From contig CP137680.1 of NCBI GenBank assembly GCA_037976565.1, positions 22,769,533 to 22,833,532 on the forward strand: 64,000 nucleotides of DNA, read 5' to 3'. The stretch's first letter is position 1. Each line of letters begins with the position of its first letter. Positions 19,087 through 29,999 of this stretch are shown here, in pieces. The DNA is from Mesocentrotus franciscanus (Eukaryota; Echinodermata; Echinoidea; Camarodonta; Strongylocentrotidae). The notes beneath the pieces were generated by a model. The model was not told the DNA's origin. It saw only the letters and a list, made by a program, of their open reading frames with translations, and searched no databases. Made by a program: the position numbers and the translations under genes.

Positions 19087-22000
19087 TTAAGATCGAATAC
19101 ACTGCGTTGAGGCAGTTTTTTTTAAATAATGTGAACAAAAGTGCATCTGATATGTCGGTGTGTTAATTGCCTTATTGATCAGCATTGATCCCATCTGGGT
19201 GTAGGGTTTTAAGTTTTGATATCCAAAAGATTCTCTGTGGAGGATTGTGTGGCGTGATTTGTTGTGGATTAATTCGATTCCGGTGATTTGAACATTATCT
19301 AGTGAGTGGGATGGAAGGTTGAAGTGTACTGTGTATGGTAGTATTTTGTGTTGTGTTGCCGAGTGGAAGTTCTTTATTTCGGATCGTGTGTTGTTGAAGC
19401 GTGTGTATAGTGTAGTTTCTGTTTTGCCAACATATTGTTTGTTGCATTGAGTGCAGGTGATGAGATATATCACCCAACTGGATTTGCATGTGATGTGTGA
19501 GGTTATGGGGTATTCTTGGTTAGTTACTGTGCTTCTGAAATTGGAAGTGTTTGTTATGTGTTTGTGGATTATGCATCTTTGAGATGGGCATTTGGAAAAT
19601 CCATTGGGCATGGGGTCCCGTGTTCGTTTTCGTTTTGGAGGGGAATGGGTGTCCCGCTTTTACGAGTAGGTCCTGTAGTGTGCGCCCTCGTCTGTACGAA
19701 GTTGTTGGCTGTTTAGGAAAGACGGCTTTAGTTGTATTTCCTTGTTGTAGGAGGGGGAAGTGTTTTTTCATTATGCCTGGGATCTTGGCAGTGGCGGGGG
19801 AGAAGGGTACCGTACAGAAGACGGTGTCCTTGTGTTTTTCAGAGCGTGGTTTGTATTCAAGTAGTTCCTCTCTGGGCTTTTCTTTAGCTCTTTGTATTTG
19901 TTGTCTAACTATGTCTGGTCGGTAATTTCGGTCTTCAAAGTTCTGTTGTAGCTGTGTGAGGTGGTGATCTTCACGATCAGGTTTTGAGCAGATTCTTCGA
20001 ATTCGTAGTGCTTGGCTGTATGGTATGCTTTTGAGGGAGTGGCTAGGGTGGCAGGAGGATGGCAGGAGGTATGTGTGTGAGTCCGTAGGTTTGGTATATA
20101 GTTCTGTCTCTATTTGGTTATTGGATAGTTGGAGTGAAACGTCGAGAAAGTGAGTCCTGTCATTAGATGATTCGAATGTGAATTTGATAGTTGGGTGTAT
20201 ATTGTTCATTTTTTCTTGCAGTTTGGATAATGTTCTGGGTGAGCCTGTCCAAAGAAAAAGATGTCGTCTATGTACCGTTTCCATGAGTTTGCCAGGGTGG
20301 GTGGTTGTGTTGTGTTGAGTATTTGTTTCTCTAGGCGGCCCATGAATATATTTGCGTAGGTGGGGGCAACCGGTGTACCCATTGCTGTTCCCTCAATTTG
20401 CAAATAATGTTTTCCATTGAACTGAAAATTATTCAGTTTAAGGATGAGTTCAAGTAATCGTATTAATTGATCTGTAGGTGGGTTCTGTTCCTTTCTAGTA
20501 TTGAGGGCTTCCCGACAGGCTTCAATGCCTTCTCCGTGTGGTATATTTGTGTACAGAGAAGACACGTCTGCTGTTGCCAGTATGGTTCTAGGGAGAGGGG
20601 TAAGAGTCTTTGTTTATTGCTTGGATGTGGTTTAGAAAGTGTGTTGTGTCTTTTATGTGGGAGGGCAATTTTTCGGTGAGGGGGCGTAGGTAGAAGTCCA
20701 GGTATTTGGAGATCTGTACTGTGGGACACGAGCAGCCTGAAACAATTGGTCGGCCTGGATTGTTTGGTTTGTGGATTTTGGGGAGAAAGTAGAGGTTGGG
20801 GCAGACAATAGTCTTGGGTATCAGACCTTTCTGTGTCTGTAGGTCTATGTCTAGTTCTTCTAGTACCTTTTGAACTTTGTCAAGATGGGATAGAGTGGGG
20901 TCCCGTGCAAGTTCTTTGTAAGTGCTTTCGTCTGATAATTGTCGTGCCCTTCTGATATGTAGTCTTCTCTAGACATAATAACTACTGATGATCCCTTGTC
21001 TGCCGGTTTTATGACAATATCAGTGTTTGATTTCAATTTTTGAGGGCTTGTCTTTCTACTTTTGATAGGTTGTCTCGGCGTTTTGTTGTGTTGTAGGTAT
21101 CTGTACATGCGGTTACGTCTGTCTGTACGTTTTCAAGAAATATCTGTAGATATGGATCATGGACTTTCGGGGTCCATGTGTTTTTCTGTTTAATGATAGG
21201 TGGCTGTGTGTTCTTGTCTTCCTGAGTTGCAGTTTGGCTTGGGGTGGGCGTTGGGTTATCACTCGTTTGTGATTTGCCTGCAAAGTGGAGTTTAAGTTTC
21301 ATTTGCCTTTCAAATGCTCCTAAGTTTCTTTTGATTTCTAGCGGGTCTACCTGGGGTGGTGTGGGGCAGAATTTCAGTCCTTTCTGTAGTAGGCTTGTTT
21401 CTGCTTCTGACAGAGGATAATTAGATAAGTTAATTACCGATACTTTGATGTCTTTTGAGCTTGGTTTTGTTCCATTTCTGGAGTTACATGTGCGTTGTTA
21501 TTGTTTATATCTTGAAGGTGTGATCTCCGTTTTCTATATTGTTTTTTCCTTAATCGTCTGCATTGGTTTCTCTTGTTTGGTACATTCGGCGGTTTGCCGT
21601 TGTTTAAGTGGGGAATGTTACATATACGTTTCTTAATCTCTCTACAGTTCATTATATCCCTTTTCAGCTTTCCTTCTTTCATCTGGATGAGTTTTCTTTC
21701 AGTCCCTTTGCAGTCTTGGTTGATTTCATTGATTGTCACGTGGTAGCCCATGTCTGTGCTCAGGTTGTGTACTTCCTTCCTAAGCTCCTCTCTGTGCGTC
21801 AGTAGTTCTTCAGTTCTGCGTTCTAAAGCTTCGATTGTGATGTCCCGTAGTTGGCGCGAGGCGTTCCACAACGCCATTGTCCACTCGTTGTCAGTTGATT
21901 CATCTATGACAAAGCTGGATGACTTCTTGATTAGTAGACCTTTTGGGACGATGTCTAAATCTTTGTATAGGTTCAGGTATTTGGCGTGGAGTCGATATCG

Positions 22001-22231
22001 GTCAAGTTTAGTGGTGCATTTCCGTAATTGGCGAATCGTAGTCGTGCTTTGTTCGTCATTGATGGTGGCCATAATCTTTGGTACTATAGTTGCTCTGGTA
22101 TTTGTTGTTGTTGTTGTTGTAGTAAAGCAGCCGTCCCGACCGTCGTCGTGGATCCGTAGGGCAAGTGTTGCCGAAGGATACAAGTTGAGGTAGAGGACAT
22201 ATAAAAGTGCGAGAATTCTCAACTCTGACAT
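19087..22231 (-). pseudogene. Penelope-like element copy A, RT + GIY-YIG polyprotein (frameshifted)
   Basis: The reading runs from 22231, inside the pseudo-LTR, to 19087, about 1040 codons. It has an N-terminal basic region, then VINLSNYPLSEAETSLL and FCPTPPQVDP typical of Penelope N-termini. The reverse transcriptase follows: [46 protein letters not shown] and catalytic YIDDIFF. The C-terminal GIY-YIG endonuclease reads VIYLITCTQCNKQYVGKT. Frameshifts lie near 21450, 20610 and 20250, so no intact protein is encoded. The 20610 and 20250 shifts recur in copy B; the one at 21450 lies in the centre that copy B lacks. It belongs to the endonuclease-bearing Penelope/Poseidon-type elements, not the telomeric endonuclease-less ones. 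Confidence 0.88.
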
Positions 22232-22756
22232 GACAACGGGTGTTCCAGAATATGTAGACGTGAAGAAAAAATGGTCTAGGAACGTGAGACGTAGCTGTAC
22301 TTTACAATTTTATTACGAGCTTTCGGCTTGTGAGGCCTTCTTCAGGTTCTGAAGTGCAAACACATACAGAAACAAATACATTGTATGAACAGATAGATAT
22401 ACATGGCATAAAAACTTAATATCACTCAATCATATAGTCAAGCATCATGAACATAGCAAAAATTAGTACGAGAAATACTTCGGAATAAATTTAGAAATAA
22501 TTATGCAATTTCAAAGTGTTTTACCTTGCTTGTGTGTTGGGCTGTCGTGTGTGTTTATTCAGTTGATGTGATGTATGTGTGCGAGTAATAAGGGAAGTGC
22601 GGTCAAGTGTGGATTACTGACCTGTGACACGGATGTTACTGATCTATGACACCGCCGGTGTCATGACCTGTGTCTAGGGAGGGGAGAGGGAGGGGGATAG
22701 AAGGCTTCATTCAAATGCATTGGAGTGTGCGCAGTCCGATTGGCCCTACATTGTAC
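22206..22756 (-). repeat. Penelope pseudo-LTR, internal (5') copy
   Basis: A direct copy of 16231-16796 lying upstream of copy A. It is abruptly joined at 22756/22757 to the 5'-truncated copy B in the opposite orientation, which is the inner junction of the inverted duplication. The 5' end of the copy A open frame overlaps this repeat. Confidence 0.8.
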
Positions 22757-24855
22757 ACAGAAAAACACATGGACCCCGAAAGTCCATGATCCATATCTAC
22801 AGATATTTCTTGAAAACGTACAGACAGACGTAACCGCATGTACAGATACCTACAACACAACAAAACGCCGAGACAACCTATCAAAAGTAGAAAGACAAGC
22901 CCTCAAAAATTGAAATCAAACACTGATATTGTCATAAAACCGGCAGACAAGGGATCATCAGTAGTTATTATGTCTAGAAGACTACATATCAGAAGGGGCA
23001 CGACAATTATCAGACGAAAGCACTTACAAAGAACTTGCACGGGACCCCACTCTATCCCATCTTGACAAAGTTCAAAAGGTACTAGAAGAACTAGACATAG
23101 ACCTACAGACACAGAAAGGTCTGATACCCAAGACTATTGTCTGCCCCAACCTCTACTTTCTCCCAAAATCCACAAACCAAACAATCCAGGCCGACCAATT
23201 GTTTCAGGCTGCTCGTGTCCCACAGTACAGATCTCCAAATACCTGGACTTCTACCTACGCCCCTCACCGAAAAATTGCCCTCCCACATAAAAGACACAAC
23301 ACACTTTCTAAACCACATCCAAGCAATAAACAAAGACTCTTACCCCTCTCCCTAGAACCATACTGGCAACAGCAGACGTGTCTTCTCTGTACACAAATAT
23401 ACCACACGGAGAAGGCATTGAAGCCTGTCGGGAAGCCCTCAATACTAGAAAGGAACAGAACCCACCTACAGATCAATTAATACGATTACTTGAACTCATC
23501 CTTAAACTGAATAATTTTCAGTTCAATGGAAAACATTATTTGCAAATTGAGGAACAGCAATGGGTACACCGGTTGCCCCCACCTACGCAAATATATTCAT
23601 GGGCCGCCTAGAGAAACAAATACTCAACACAACACAACCACCCACCCTGGCAAACTCATGGAAACGGTACATAGACGACATCTTTTTCTTTGGACAGGCT
23701 CACCCAGAACATTATCCAAACTGCAAGAAAAAATGAACAATATACACCCAACTATCAAATTCACATTCGAATCATCTAATGACAGGACTCACTTTCTCGA
23801 CGTTTCACTCCAACTATCCAATAACCAAATAGAGACAGAACTATATACCAAACCTACGGACTCACACACATACCTCCTGCCATCCTCCTGCCACCCTAGC
23901 CACTCCCTCAAAAGCATACCATACAGCCAAGCACTACGAATTCGAAGAATCTGCTCAAAACCTGATCGTGAAGATCACCACCTCACACAGCTACAACAGA
24001 ACTTTGAAGACCGAAATTACCGACCAGACATAGTTAGACAACAAATACAAAGAGCTAAAGAAAAGCCCAGAGAGGAACTACTTGAATACAAACCACGCTC
24101 TGAAAAACACAAGGACACCGTCTTCTGTACGGTACCCTTCTCCCCGCCACTGCCAAGATCCCAGGCATAATGAAAAACACTTCCCCCTCCTACAACAAGG
24201 AAATACAACTAAAGCCGTCTTTCCTAAACAGCCAACAACTTCGTACAGACGAGGGCGCACACTACGGGACCTACTCGTAAAAGCGGGACACCCATTCCCC
24301 CTCCAAAACGAAAACGAACACGGGACCCCCATGCCCAATGGATTTTCCAAATGCCCATCTCAAAGATGCATAATCCACAAACACATAACAAACACTTCCA
24401 ATTTCAGAAGCACAGTAACTAACCAAGAATACCCCATAACCTCACACATCACATGCAAATCCAGTTGGGTGATATATCTCATCACCTGCACTCAATGCAA
24501 CAAACAATATGTTGGCAAAACAGAAACTACACTATACACACGCTTCAACAACACACGATCCGAAATAAAGAACTTCCACTCGGCAACACAACACAAAATA
24601 CTACCATACACAGTACACTTCAACCTTCCATCCCACTCACTAGATAATGTTCAAATCACCGGAATCGAATTAATCCACAACAAATCACGCCACACAATCC
24701 TCCACAGAGAATCTTTTGGATATCAAAACTTAAAACCCTACACCCAGATGGGATCAATGCTGATCAATAAGGCAATTAACACACCGACATATCAGATGCA
24801 CTTTTGTTCACATTATTTAAAAAAAACTGCCTCAACGCAGTGTATTCGATCTTAA
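22757..24855 (+). pseudogene. Penelope-like element copy B (5'-truncated, inverted)
   Basis: Inverted copy of 19087-21188. It starts mid-coding at TWTPKVHDPYLQIFLENVQT and ends with the same GIY-YIG domain and stop. It has the two copy A frameshifts near the RT2 and YIDD motifs, plus its own: a 2-bp deletion at 22977 (SREDY motif lost) and a 1-bp deletion at about 23550 before AMGTPV. The A-copy insertion at 16838-19065 is absent, so this copy is the empty site. Confidence 0.88.
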
Positions 24856-24926
24856 TTTTATCTTTAATTTATTTTATTTTATTTTATTGTTAGTCTTTGA
24901 TTCTCACGTTTTATCCTTGCATCTGT

Positions 24927-25477
24927 TATACAATGTAGGGCCAATCGGACTGCGCACACTCCAATGCATTTGAATGAAGCCTTCTATCCCCCTCCCTCTC
25001 CCTCCCTAGACACAGGTCATGACACCGGCGGTGTCATAGATCAGTAACATCCGTGTCACAGGTCAGTAATCCACACTTGACCGCACTTCCCTTATTACTC
25101 GCACACATACATCACATCAACTGAATAAACACACACGACAGCCCAACACACAAGCAAGGTAAAACACTTTGAAATTGCATAATTATTTCTAAATTTATTC
25201 CGAAGTATTTCTCGTACTAATTTTTGCTATGTTCATGATGCTTGACTATATGATTGAGTGATATTAAGTTTTTATGCCATGTATATCTATCTGTTCATAC
25301 AATGTATTTGTTTCTGTATGTGTTTGCACTTCAGAACCTGAAGAAGGCCTCACAAGCCGAAAGCTCGTAATAAAATTGTAAAGTACAGCTACGTCTCACG
25401 TTCCTAGACCATTTTTTCTTCACGTCTACATATTCTGGAACACCCGTTGTCATGTCAGAGTTGAGAATTCTCGCACT
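24927..25477 (+). repeat. Penelope pseudo-LTR, right inverted copy
   Basis: Reverse complement of 16231-16796, following copy B as its 3' pseudo-LTR. It contains the CTGAAGAAGGC-GCCGAAAGC motif at about 25337-25368. Confidence 0.8.
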
Positions 25478-25508
<31 letters not shown>

Positions 25509-25518
25509 TTTAAATAAA

Positions 25519-25550
<32 letters not shown>

Positions 25551-25895
25551 ATAAATTAAACCAATAAATTGGACATAAAAACACACGCTACTACTATTTG
25601 TATTTTTTTCAAAAATCAAGTTTTGCTCCCTATGAAGACGTAATGAAGCGTCGGGAATTCGAGCAGTGACAATAATTAATAATGGGCTAGAATGCATTCC
25701 ATACCTTGGTTATGTCTTCTTATTTACATAAACACACTCAGAAGAAAAGTGGACACTTCTTTTTGTTTAAAATGTTCATATACACCGTCAATAAAATATA
25801 ATAAAATATATATGAAATTTAAGAAAACTTAATACTCCACTAATCTCAAATAATACCAAGGTTTGAACTTTGACGTTTGGATGTGCACATCACAT
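25478..25895. repeat. Duplicated non-element flank X
   Basis: TA and GT microsatellites followed by about 340 bp of unique-looking DNA. It matches 15811-16230 in inverted orientation and, more divergently, 44510-44730 in direct orientation. The last is intronic in the EGF/lectin gene next to the matching EGF exon, so this flank is a duplicated piece of that locus. Confidence 0.75.
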
Positions 25896-26353
25896 AACCG
25901 TTAGAATGTCTGATTGAGATAGTTAAATCGAGCAAGTAGCCATTTAAATGTTAATGAACATGTTCATCTGTGAGACATTCTTGTTTAACGACGAAAACAA
26001 AGACTGAGAAACAATTAGGAGGATTTAGCTCTGGATGGTTTTGACAAGCACGGCCAAAAGATCGTGGACAAGCCATAGGATACCCCCAATACTCATCAAC
26101 ATTTGTATGGCCAAATGCCCCATTTTTGCAATTATCTCTGTTAAATGGCTATGCTCACTCATGCATGAATGGATTGATTCCAGTTGCATATCATCTTAAA
26201 GAAGATAATTTTTCTTTTTTCATATTATCAAATACATGTTTGTATTAAATATTTATTTGAAAATCTTAAGTATAAATAGTGTCCACTTTTTTTCTTCTTT
26301 TTTGTTGTTTTTGCTGTGTGTATTTTAAAAACATAATAATATTTCATGCCTAT

Positions 26354-26458
26354 CAATCGCACAAGTTGGACCATAACAGTTTGTGGGACAAGTACAGGTA
26401 ATGCCAGCGAGTGTCTCCTTGCAGGTTTCCCCATTTTGGCATGGAGTAGAAAGACAAT
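26354..26458 (-). pseudogene. Decayed EGF-like exon, paralogue of 44880-44984
   Basis: 105 bp, the same length as the working exon, encoding [19 protein letters not shown] then ITCTCPTNCYGPTCAI. The splice acceptor (ACAAACAG) is kept, but the donor GT is AT, and the frame continues into a stop within about 12 codons. An extra cysteine replaces the phenylalanine before YGPTC. No neighbouring cbEGF or lectin exons were found around it, so it is an orphaned duplicate. Confidence 0.8.
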
Positions 26459-26477
26459 CTGTTTGTGAAAGATAGAT

Positions 26478-26702
26478 GATTGAGAGAGACACAGAGAGAG
26501 AAATGGGAAGAAAGAGAGAGAAAGGGGGTAAACAGACAGACAGAGAGAACGAGGGAGGAATATAGAGAAAGAGAGCAAGGAGGTAAGGTAGAGCGAGAAA
26601 GAAAGAGAAGTATTGTAAGAAGGAAAGAGATAAGATGGCAGAAAGACATAGAAAAGATTAAACAAGAGTCAGGGAAGGGAGTGAAAGAGAAAGAAAGAGA
26701 GA
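26478..26702. repeat. GA-rich tract (paralogous to 45008-45235)
   Basis: Purine-rich AGAGAGAA tract just upstream of the decayed EGF exon. It aligns nearly base for base with the tract upstream of the working exon at 44880-44984, showing that the intron was duplicated with the exon. Confidence 0.85.
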
Positions 26703-26959
26703 GATGAAGGAGGCACATTGAGTAAGATAATGAATAGCAAGCAAATATCAACATAAATATTGTTTGCAAACTGTAACAGAATATATATTAAGAAAGCAGG
26801 TAAAAGTTTTGATGAATCTTACAGACCCTTTATAATTATTAATGAGAGTTCCACTATTTGATTTCTATTTGTCAAACATGAATATTTTGTACAGTACAAA
26901 TCCATGGCGTTGGTAATGGATTCACAGACTGCTTTTTGAATAGTGATGGCAAAATGCCC

Positions 26960-27480
26960 AAACTTCAATTACGAAAATAAACGCTTTTTAATTTGCAATT
27001 GCCTTTGTGAAACGTCATACTGTATATTAGCAGGAGTGTGTTTAGAAATACTCTCATAATTATAATTATCAAATAAATAAAGACAATTTATTTATTGAGC
27101 TTGCAGTCTCGTTGATGGACAAATCTTTTTGACATGATTATGCATGTAGTCCCACGTTCTCAAACGCTTTAACATTTTTTTCTTCAGTTTTTGTGACATT
27201 CATTCAATGATCTCGTAATTTTTGTTAATGATTTTGAAACCTCAAAATACACAAAAATCTTTAATTTCAAACTTATCAACCTAATTTCGACAACCTCACT
27301 CGATTAGTTGCTACCCATTCAAATAACAAATACGTTCGAAATTTGTATAGGTTGGGGGCAGTAGTGCAAGGACCTGGTCCCCCGACATTTTTTTCCGGTG
27401 GAAACTTCCCTCATGAATAAAATACAAAGATGTAACACAAAAAAGGAATAGTAAATCTACATGTGATTTCACAGGTTTTA
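26960..27480. other. No gene seen
   Basis: A/T-rich DNA after the end of the duplication shared with 44.5-45.46 kb. No exon-like frame, tRNA or clear repeat was recognised. Confidence 0.5.
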
Positions 27481-27516
27481 TATATAAATATAAATATACA
27501 TATATATATATAAATA

Positions 27517-27556
<40 letters not shown>
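27480..27556. repeat. TA microsatellite followed by a CTGATGAAG hairpin motif
   Basis: An (TA)n-rich run, then at 27570-27600 CCTGATGAAGCCC and GGCGAAAT, a stem-loop motif of the same pattern as the one in the Penelope pseudo-LTR. Confidence 0.8.
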
Positions 27557-27558
<2 letters not shown>

Positions 27559-27893
27559 TATGTATATACACTTCCTGATGAAGCCCTTTCGGCGAAATTT
27601 TTAAGACAGTTTATTGAATCATTTATTTACTTCCTACCTGTTCCATTTTCTGAAGCAGACAATAATCAAAATAATCGATTTTTACTAACATCCAAATACC
27701 TGGGTGTGTAAAAGCTCTGTTCCTCCCACTCCCACCCCTCGACCAGAGGGGTGGTAAATATCATAAGGAGGGGGGGGGGGCTGAGAAAATATGAGATCAA
27801 TGTGAAGAGAACGAAAGAGGCCATCCCCTCAATTCAGAAAGTTAAAAATGTTCGCAATGCATGCCCATAGTGAGGTTGAGTTTTTAATTTGGT

Positions 27894-27965
27894 CTGTTTG
27901 GAGCCAAAAAGGCGTTAACTCCGTGTAAAGTGATATGAAATAATGCCCTTCTGGCTCCAAAACAG
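27894..27965. mobile_element. Short inverted-repeat element (72 bp)
   Basis: CTGTTTGGAGCC at one end and GGCTCCAAAACAG at the other. The inner part reads TGCCCTTCTGGC, similar to the ends of the element at 47899-48183. Confidence 0.45.
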
Positions 27966-28017
27966 CCGAGTGCGAATATGGGTTAGGCCAACTTAGGGTT
28001 CATATTCCGAGGATGAT

Positions 28018-28640
28018 TTTTCCGCGTGAGCTAGCTATCAGGTTAATTGCCATCACTATTATCCATAGCAGCTACCATCATCCTTGAAACTCATCAAGTA
28101 TTTATTCGAAAACTTAATTTCGAAAAATCAACCTAAGGCAATTTCAATAGCAATGTGCGTCACATATTGAAACGTGCAAATATGACGATGACCTTATCAC
28201 GTAATCTGAAAATGATCTCTTAAATATTGGATATACAAAAGGGTATAGTTGCCCTTGGGTTGACATTTCGAAAATAGTTGCGATCGTGTTAATGATAATT
28301 TTTAACGCATATCCATCTTCCAGGCGAAAACGAACAAAAAATGCAATTGAATAACATAATAAAAACAAAGTTATACGAAATCAATGGCTTTCAAAGTTTA
28401 AACAAAAGTCCAAGGAATACATGCGTTCTGCATAGGGCAAAGTCATTTAGAATTTTGAATGTTGCACAGGTTTAAATAAAAAAAGACTAATTGACCGCTA
28501 ATAGACCTCCAAGTCGTTATTCTGAAAGATCACTGAGCGGTCAATTATACTACTGCGTCATTAAAATATGCCCCTTCTCTTGTAAGTCCATTTCCACCAT
28601 TTAGATACGCTGTTACAAAGAAAACTGATGTATGCGCACT
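28018..28640. repeat. Segmental duplicate block, matches 48942-49590
   Basis: From GCGTGAGCTAGCTATCAGG through the CAGGCGAAAACGAAC region to the CACTGAGCGGTCAATTA tract, the two loci align in direct orientation with scattered substitutions and small indels. No conserved protein frame is apparent, so it is a genomic duplicate or an unrecognised repeat. Confidence 0.8.
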
Positions 28641-28674
28641 CCAACCCGCTATAACCCCTCCCCCTATGTCTCTA

Positions 28675-28683
<9 letters not shown>

Positions 28684-28718
<35 letters not shown>

Positions 28719-28830
28719 CCATACGCATGCACACACGTACCCACTATAAACCACTCTATATCTCTCTCTCTCTCCCTCTATCTATCTGTGTCTATCTATC
28801 CCTCCCTCCCTCTTACTTCAATAGTGCTCT
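28684..28830. repeat. CA and CT microsatellites
   Basis: (CA)n at 28684-28714, then CT-rich runs. Confidence 0.9.
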
Positions 28831-29714
28831 CCTCAACATACACTTGTCTTTTGAATAATTATGAACATTATCTATTCTAACAAATGGTTTGCTTTTTTCA
28901 TGTTGTACATGTAGGTCCGTGTCCAAATTGAGAGACCAACGATTTTGACAAATGCACATTTTCTCCCCACCCCCTTCTTCTCTTTATTTAAATAGTGCAT
29001 TATTTTTCTTCAGACACAAATTTTGTTTCAAGATAATATTACGATCTTGTTTCTTTCAAGAAGTAATTAGGAAGAATCAGCGCCAAAACAGGACAGCTTC
29101 TACATCAGTGACATCGATAAGATCAACACCAGATCGACAACAGACCCCCAAAACACACCCATTGGCCAAAATTGTGTTGGTTTGGAGTCACTGTGGCGTT
29201 GTGCCTGAGGTAGTAATGTTCCTTTTCGATTTGCATCCTCAAAATATATTTCTCAATGTATGTCTCACTGCAGGTTCAAATCAAATATTATCGGTCGAAT
29301 GAAACTGTCTTAAACGTAACGCTTCACCTTAAAAAATTGATACCATGGATATTTTTCATAAATGTGGAACCCTGCCTTTGCTTTTTAATAATTCTCTTCA
29401 TAGTAACTGAATTATTATTATTTTTTTTTTTTAAGTCTAATGATGTGTTTCACTTGTAGAATATATCGAACTGAACGTGTTCATTGCAAAAACTAATTAG
29501 CTATTACCAAACCAATAATATCATGAATTTATTCTTTCTTGTTTTGTCCAAATACGATCCCTTAGAGTCATCCACCTGTTTCTCCTTTTAACCTTTCTTC
29601 TCTCTTTCCTACCCATCATCCCTTTCTATCCCTCTCCTTCCCATTTTCTTTTGGATATCATATACATGCATAACCCTCCTATATTATAACGGCTTTATAT
29701 TCTTCCTTTTTTAA
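28831..29714. other. No confident gene
   Basis: Mostly A/T-rich. A possible exon on the + strand at 29054-29210 has an acceptor-like TTTCTTTCAAG, an open frame EVIRKNQRQNRTASTSVTSI continuing to VWSHCGVVPE, and a GTAGTA donor-like end. It matches no family I recognise. Confidence 0.3.
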
Positions 29715-29985
29715 GTAGAAAAATGGGCTTATACAAAGTAATTTCGATCAGGAATATCATTGTGAAGAAAAATAGAATACCATTTTTGTGTTCCTTCAGA
29801 CCTAAACTAAACCTTAGTTTCAAAGCAAAGTGTGCCATTTCCATCAGAATCAATTTAAGATTAAATACCGAACGGTTTCCTCTGTTTACTTTTTTCCGGT
29901 TTAAAAGAGAGTTTTCTGCAAAAGTAACCGTTCAACTTTATATTTTAATACAATTTTCTAAAGGTTCTGATCATTTTGCTCATGC
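29715..29985. repeat. Repeat block, inverted match to 48215-48490
   Basis: The tract containing CCGAACGGTTTCCTCTGTTT and AAAGTAACCGTTCAAC recurs in reverse complement at 48.2-48.5 kb with moderate divergence. No protein or known element was recognised. Confidence 0.75.
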
Positions 29986-29999
29986 AAAAACACAGGTAA

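Larger units (their letters stand above)
15811..25895. repeat. Large inverted duplication (10 kb) built on a Penelope-like element
   Basis: The left arm is 15811-21188 and the right arm 22757-25895, in opposite orientation, around a 1568-bp unique centre (21189-22756). The arms include 0.4 kb of non-element flanking DNA (15811-16230 and 25478-25895), a pseudo-LTR, the 3' UTR and about 2.1 kb of coding sequence. The left arm is longer only because of a 2.2-kb insertion at 16838-19065. The arms are nearly identical by eye, differing by single bases and small indels. The outer left boundary is in a TA-rich tract. Confidence 0.85.

Noticed and set aside
19516..19925. Open frames on the + strand across Penelope copy A (66 and 124 codons), and the matching antisense frames of copy B
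   Set aside because: Antisense shadows of the reverse transcriptase/endonuclease coding region.
21750..22193. 147-codon + strand frame
   Set aside because: Antisense shadow of the N-terminal part of the Penelope reading frame on the minus strand.
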